Of a DNA stretch of 41,829 nt, positions 39,358 through 41,829 are shown in pieces. Position 1 is the stretch's first letter. Every line of letters starts with the position of its first letter. The position numbers were made by a program, and so were the translations under genes. Source of the stretch: an uncultured Candidatus Melainabacteria bacterium (GTDB lineage Bacteria > Cyanobacteriota > Vampirovibrionia > Gastranaerophilales > Gastranaerophilaceae); the NCBI GenBank assembly GCA_934777245.1, contig CAKVND010000014.1, positions 1 to 41,829 of the forward strand, in the 5' to 3' direction. The notes below the pieces were generated by a model. That model did no database searches. It was not told the origin of the DNA and was given only the letters and a program-made list of their open reading frames with translations.

Positions 39358-40390
39358 TTTTAACCTTTTTATTATGAATTAATGAAGAAACAAAAGCTGA
39401 AACTATAAACAATAACCCTAAAAGTCCGGTTACAACCTCCGGAACTTCATGGAATGTTGATACAAACATCAATATTGCGAGTGTTCCGATTGCCCAATGT
39501 GCACCATGTTCTAAGTATAAATACTGGTCTAGCGTTTTCTTTTCAACAAGCATTATTGTAAGTGAACGCACAAACATAGCTCCAATAAATAATCCGATTG
39601 TAATAATTAAAATATCTTGACTTAAAGCAAATGCACCCAAAACGCCGTCTAAAGAAAACGAAGCATCAATTAGTTCTAAGTATAAAAATCCTACTATACC
39701 GGAACATTTAACCGTATCAGCGCAAATTTTTGCTCTTTCTTCTTGTCTTTTTTCAAGCCATTCGGCAACACCATCTATTACAAGATAAGTTATTATACCG
39801 GAAACACCGGAAGTAAACACGCTTTGTCTAGCTTCTGGTGCAATTTTAAGCATTAAAACTCCTAAAACAGCCAAAGTTGTCAAAGTGCAAATTCCTCTAA
39901 TTTTAGAAAGTTTTTGCAATTTATCTTCTATTGGTTTTATCCAATGAACTTCTTTATTCTTTTCTGTAAAATAATCCATAAACAGCATTAATAGAAACGC
40001 ACCGCCAAACGCAACTATTGGAGCGTGTGTTAAGGATAAATAATGTGCATATTGATGAACATCATTTAATGCCATATTTAAAACTGTTACAATATTTAAC
40101 TTTGCGAATATCGCAACAACTAAAAGCGGAAACAAAAAACGCATTCCGAAAACTGCAATTAAAATTCCCCAAGTTATAAATCTATGACGCCATTTTTCAG
40201 ACATATGTTCTAGTTTCATCGCATTTACAACTGCGTTATCAAAGGACAAACTAATTTCAAGTATAGCAAGCACAAGCGCAATAAATACACACATCAAACC
40301 TGTGCCGTTATGAACATGTTCGCCCCATAAATAAGCGCAAATTATACCAAAAAATGTTACTATATATGAGCCTAGAAAATAATGTATCAT
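39341..40390 (-). CDS. DUF475 / TerC-family integral membrane protein
   Basis: A 349-residue protein with AGGAGAAGT before ATG 40390. About nine membrane helices. The TerC-type acidic motifs EISLSFDNAVVNA (near 46-58) and LIDASFSLDGVLGAFALS (near 240) carry buried Asp residues in helices, as in metal-ion exporters of the TerC family. Members are linked to tellurite resistance and to Mn export. The role here is inferred as metal-ion transport. Confidence 0.85.
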   Translation of the reverse strand: MIHYFLGSYIVTFFGIICAYLWGEHVHNGTGLMCVFIALVLAILEISLSFDNAVVNAMKLEHMSEKWRHRFITWGILIAVFGMRFLFPLLVVAIFAKLNIVTVLNMALNDVHQYAHYLSLTHAPIVAFGGAFLLMLFMDYFTEKNKEVHWIKPIEDKLQKLSKIRGICTLTTLAVLGVLMLKIAPEARQSVFTSGVSGIITYLVIDGVAEWLEKRQEERAKICADTVKCSGIVGFLYLELIDASFSLDGVLGAFALSQDILIITIGLFIGAMFVRSLTIMLVEKKTLDQYLYLEHGAHWAIGTLAILMFVSTFHEVPEVVTGLLGLLFIVSAFVSSLIHNKKVKNDKTV

Positions 40391-40418
40391 ACTTCTCCTA
40401 ACATTTTAAATAATAAAA

Positions 40419-40455
40419 ACGCCCGAGTAAAAATATAAGAACTCCGGCGTTTTTA
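40419..40455 (-). terminator. Terminator of clpX
   Basis: On the minus strand AACGCCGGAGT pairs with ACTCGGGCGTT around an AT-rich loop and runs into TTTTATT, 12 bp past the clpX stop. Confidence 0.85.
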
Positions 40456-40466
40456 TTTAAATTCTA

Positions 40467-41798
40467 TTAAGCAATTTCAGCTTTTGTTTTTACCGAATTA
40501 TCAACTACGTTGCTCTGTGGCAAATGAATTAATTCAGCCGTGTTATCTATTTCATCCTGCTTTTCAACCATATCTTTAGTTACAACAAACTTTGTAATAT
40601 CGTGTTTTGTAGGAATATCATACATAACATCAAGCATCAATTCTTCAACAATAGAGCGAAGCGCTCTTGCGCCAGTCTTACGTTTAATTGCCTTTTTAGC
40701 AATCAAATCAATTGCTTCCGGTTCGAATTCCAAATCAACGCCATCCATTTCCATCAAGCATTTGTATTGCTTCAACACTGCATTCTTAGGCTCTGTCAAA
40801 ATCATCTTCAATGTCTTTTCATCCAAAGCATCTAAAACTGCATATACAGGAATACGACCGATAAATTCAGGAATCAAACCGAATTTAAGCAAATCTTCCG
40901 GCTGTAGTTTTTTAAGAAGTTTTGCAGCAGCTTGTTCTTTTTCAGCTTGAGTTGGTGCAGATTTTCCAAAACCGATTGAAGTACCGTCTTTAACGCGGTG
41001 TTCAATAATTTTGTCCAAATCAACAAACGCACCACCAACAATAAACAAAATGTTGCTTGTATCAATTTGAATCATTTCTTGTTGAGGATGTTTTCTTCCG
41101 CCTTGAGGAGGAACATTTGATAAAGTACCTTCAATAAGCTTCAATAAAGCCTGTTGAACACCTTCACCGGAAACATCTCTTGTAATTGATGTGTTTTCTG
41201 ATTTTCTTGCGATTTTGTCAATTTCATCAATATAAATAATGCCTTTTTCGGCCTTTTTAGCGTCGTAATCAGCGTTTTGGTACAATCTTAAAAGAATGTT
41301 TTCAACGTCATCGCCAACATAACCTGCTTCTGTTAATGTTGTCGCGTCAGCTACAGCAAACGGAACGTCAAGCATTTTAGCTAAAGTTTGAGCCAACAAA
41401 GTTTTACCACTACCGGTTGGACCAACGAGCAAGATGTTTGATTTTTGAATTTCAACTCCGTTTGTATCGTTCTTTTGGTTATGTCTTAAACGTTTGTAAT
41501 GGTTATAAACAGCTACAGAAAGAACTTTTTTAGCATCATCTTGACCTACAATATGTTGATCCAAATATTCTTTTATTTCATGCGGTTTTGGAATTGGTTT
41601 ATCTTCAGCATCTTCTGTTTTCTTTTCAGATTTTTCGCCTGTTTTTTCTTTTTGTTCAAAAAATTCTTCATCTAAAATTTCGTTGCATAACTCTACACAT
41701 TCATCACAAATGAATACATCAGGTCCTGCAATTAATTTCTTTACCTGATCTTGCGTTTTACCGCAAAATGAACATTTTAACCTATCATTAGATGACAT
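40467..41798 (-). CDS. clpX: ATP-dependent Clp protease ATP-binding subunit ClpX
   Basis: A 443-residue AAA+ unfoldase with AGGAGAAATT before the ATG. The N-terminal zinc domain has CSFCGK and CDECVELC (9-40). The AAA core has Walker A GPTGSGKT, pore loop [13 protein letters not shown], Walker [12 protein letters not shown], sensor 2 [14 protein letters not shown], and an IGFGK segment corresponding to the ClpP-binding loop. It unfolds tagged proteins and feeds them to ClpP. clpP is not in view and may lie upstream beyond the window. Confidence 0.96.
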   Translation of the reverse strand: MSSNDRLKCSFCGKTQDQVKKLIAGPDVFICDECVELCNEILDEEFFEQKEKTGEKSEKKTEDAEDKPIPKPHEIKEYLDQHIVGQDDAKKVLSVAVYNHYKRLRHNQKNDTNGVEIQKSNILLVGPTGSGKTLLAQTLAKMLDVPFAVADATTLTEAGYVGDDVENILLRLYQNADYDAKKAEKGIIYIDEIDKIARKSENTSITRDVSGEGVQQALLKLIEGTLSNVPPQGGRKHPQQEMIQIDTSNILFIVGGAFVDLDKIIEHRVKDGTSIGFGKSAPTQAEKEQAAAKLLKKLQPEDLLKFGLIPEFIGRIPVYAVLDALDEKTLKMILTEPKNAVLKQYKCLMEMDGVDLEFEPEAIDLIAKKAIKRKTGARALRSIVEELMLDVMYDIPTKHDITKFVVTKDMVEKQDEIDNTAELIHLPQSNVVDNSVKTKAEIA

Positions 41799-41829
41799 AA
41801 TTTCTCCTGTTTGTTGACTGTTTGGATTT

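Noticed and set aside
1..41829. CRISPR array, prophage or transposase genes
   Set aside because: No regularly spaced repeats, phage structural genes, integrases or transposase motifs were found; the repeats seen are single or paired noncoding elements.

Overview
The window looks like the chromosome of a non-photosynthetic, gut-type cyanobacterial relative (Candidatus Gastranaerophilales / Melainabacteria, Vampirovibrionia). This is inference. It rests on low G+C, cyanobacterium-like core genes (short YidC, UmuC-type polymerase, Prs, ClpX), Gram-negative envelope genes (MsbA-like exporter, OmpA-domain protein, Spy/CpxP-like protein), and several proteins carrying a short N-terminal SFKG/MFKA/NFKA motif that I associate with this group. 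No 16S gene, phage, insertion sequence or CRISPR array is visible. Most genes are core, with lineage-specific proteins between them.

Layout. 1-443: the 3' end of fusA, its terminator and a 28-residue membrane microprotein. 440-5335: a 1093-residue zinc-ribbon/cyclase-like/ATPase-like/helical-repeat protein, divergent from a two-gene MotA/ExbB-OmpA pair resembling ZorA-ZorB. 5420-9080: beta-lactamase-fold hydrolase, small membrane protein, YqeG phosphatase, U32 peptidase/TrhP-like protein. 9143-10000: 39-residue membrane protein, a broken oadG-like gene, a small exported protein. 10063-10743: a copper-type module with a promoter/operator, an exported 16-cysteine protein and a CsoR repressor. 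10786-16021: P-loop/TPR protein, rsmG, yidC, a MITE-like element, queA. 16026-23142: GT8 transferase, small exported protein, bioD, then a minus-strand run (membrane GT-C-like protein, patatin, P-loop kinase, 74-residue protein, Y-family polymerase). 23188-28627: leuC, membrane protein, pgi, msbA-like gene, tRNA-Arg(UCU). 29001-31876: two lineage-specific membrane proteins with a (GGGAA)10 microsatellite between them. 31901-34000: PnuC transporter and an anti-sigma/ECF sigma/Spy-like operon. 34348-37185: AAA+ ATPase with a long structured leader, then prs. 37228-41798: 27-bp inverted repeat, 54-residue ORF, helical-repeat protein, CCA-adding-type enzyme, DUF475/TerC protein, clpX.

The best leads are: (1) the ZorAB-like motor pair without ZorC/D/E, sharing a 60-bp promoter region with a multidomain protein whose cyclase and P-loop motifs look eroded; (2) a promoter/structured-leader/terminator unit just ahead of an AAA+ gene (35881-36111), a candidate riboregulator or small RNA; (3) the (GGGAA)10 tract upstream of a lineage-specific protein, a candidate phase-variation switch; (4) the recurring FKG/FKA motif; (5) the CsoR-controlled exported metallothionein-like protein. 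All functional statements come from reading the sequence and from remembered family motifs; no database search was run.
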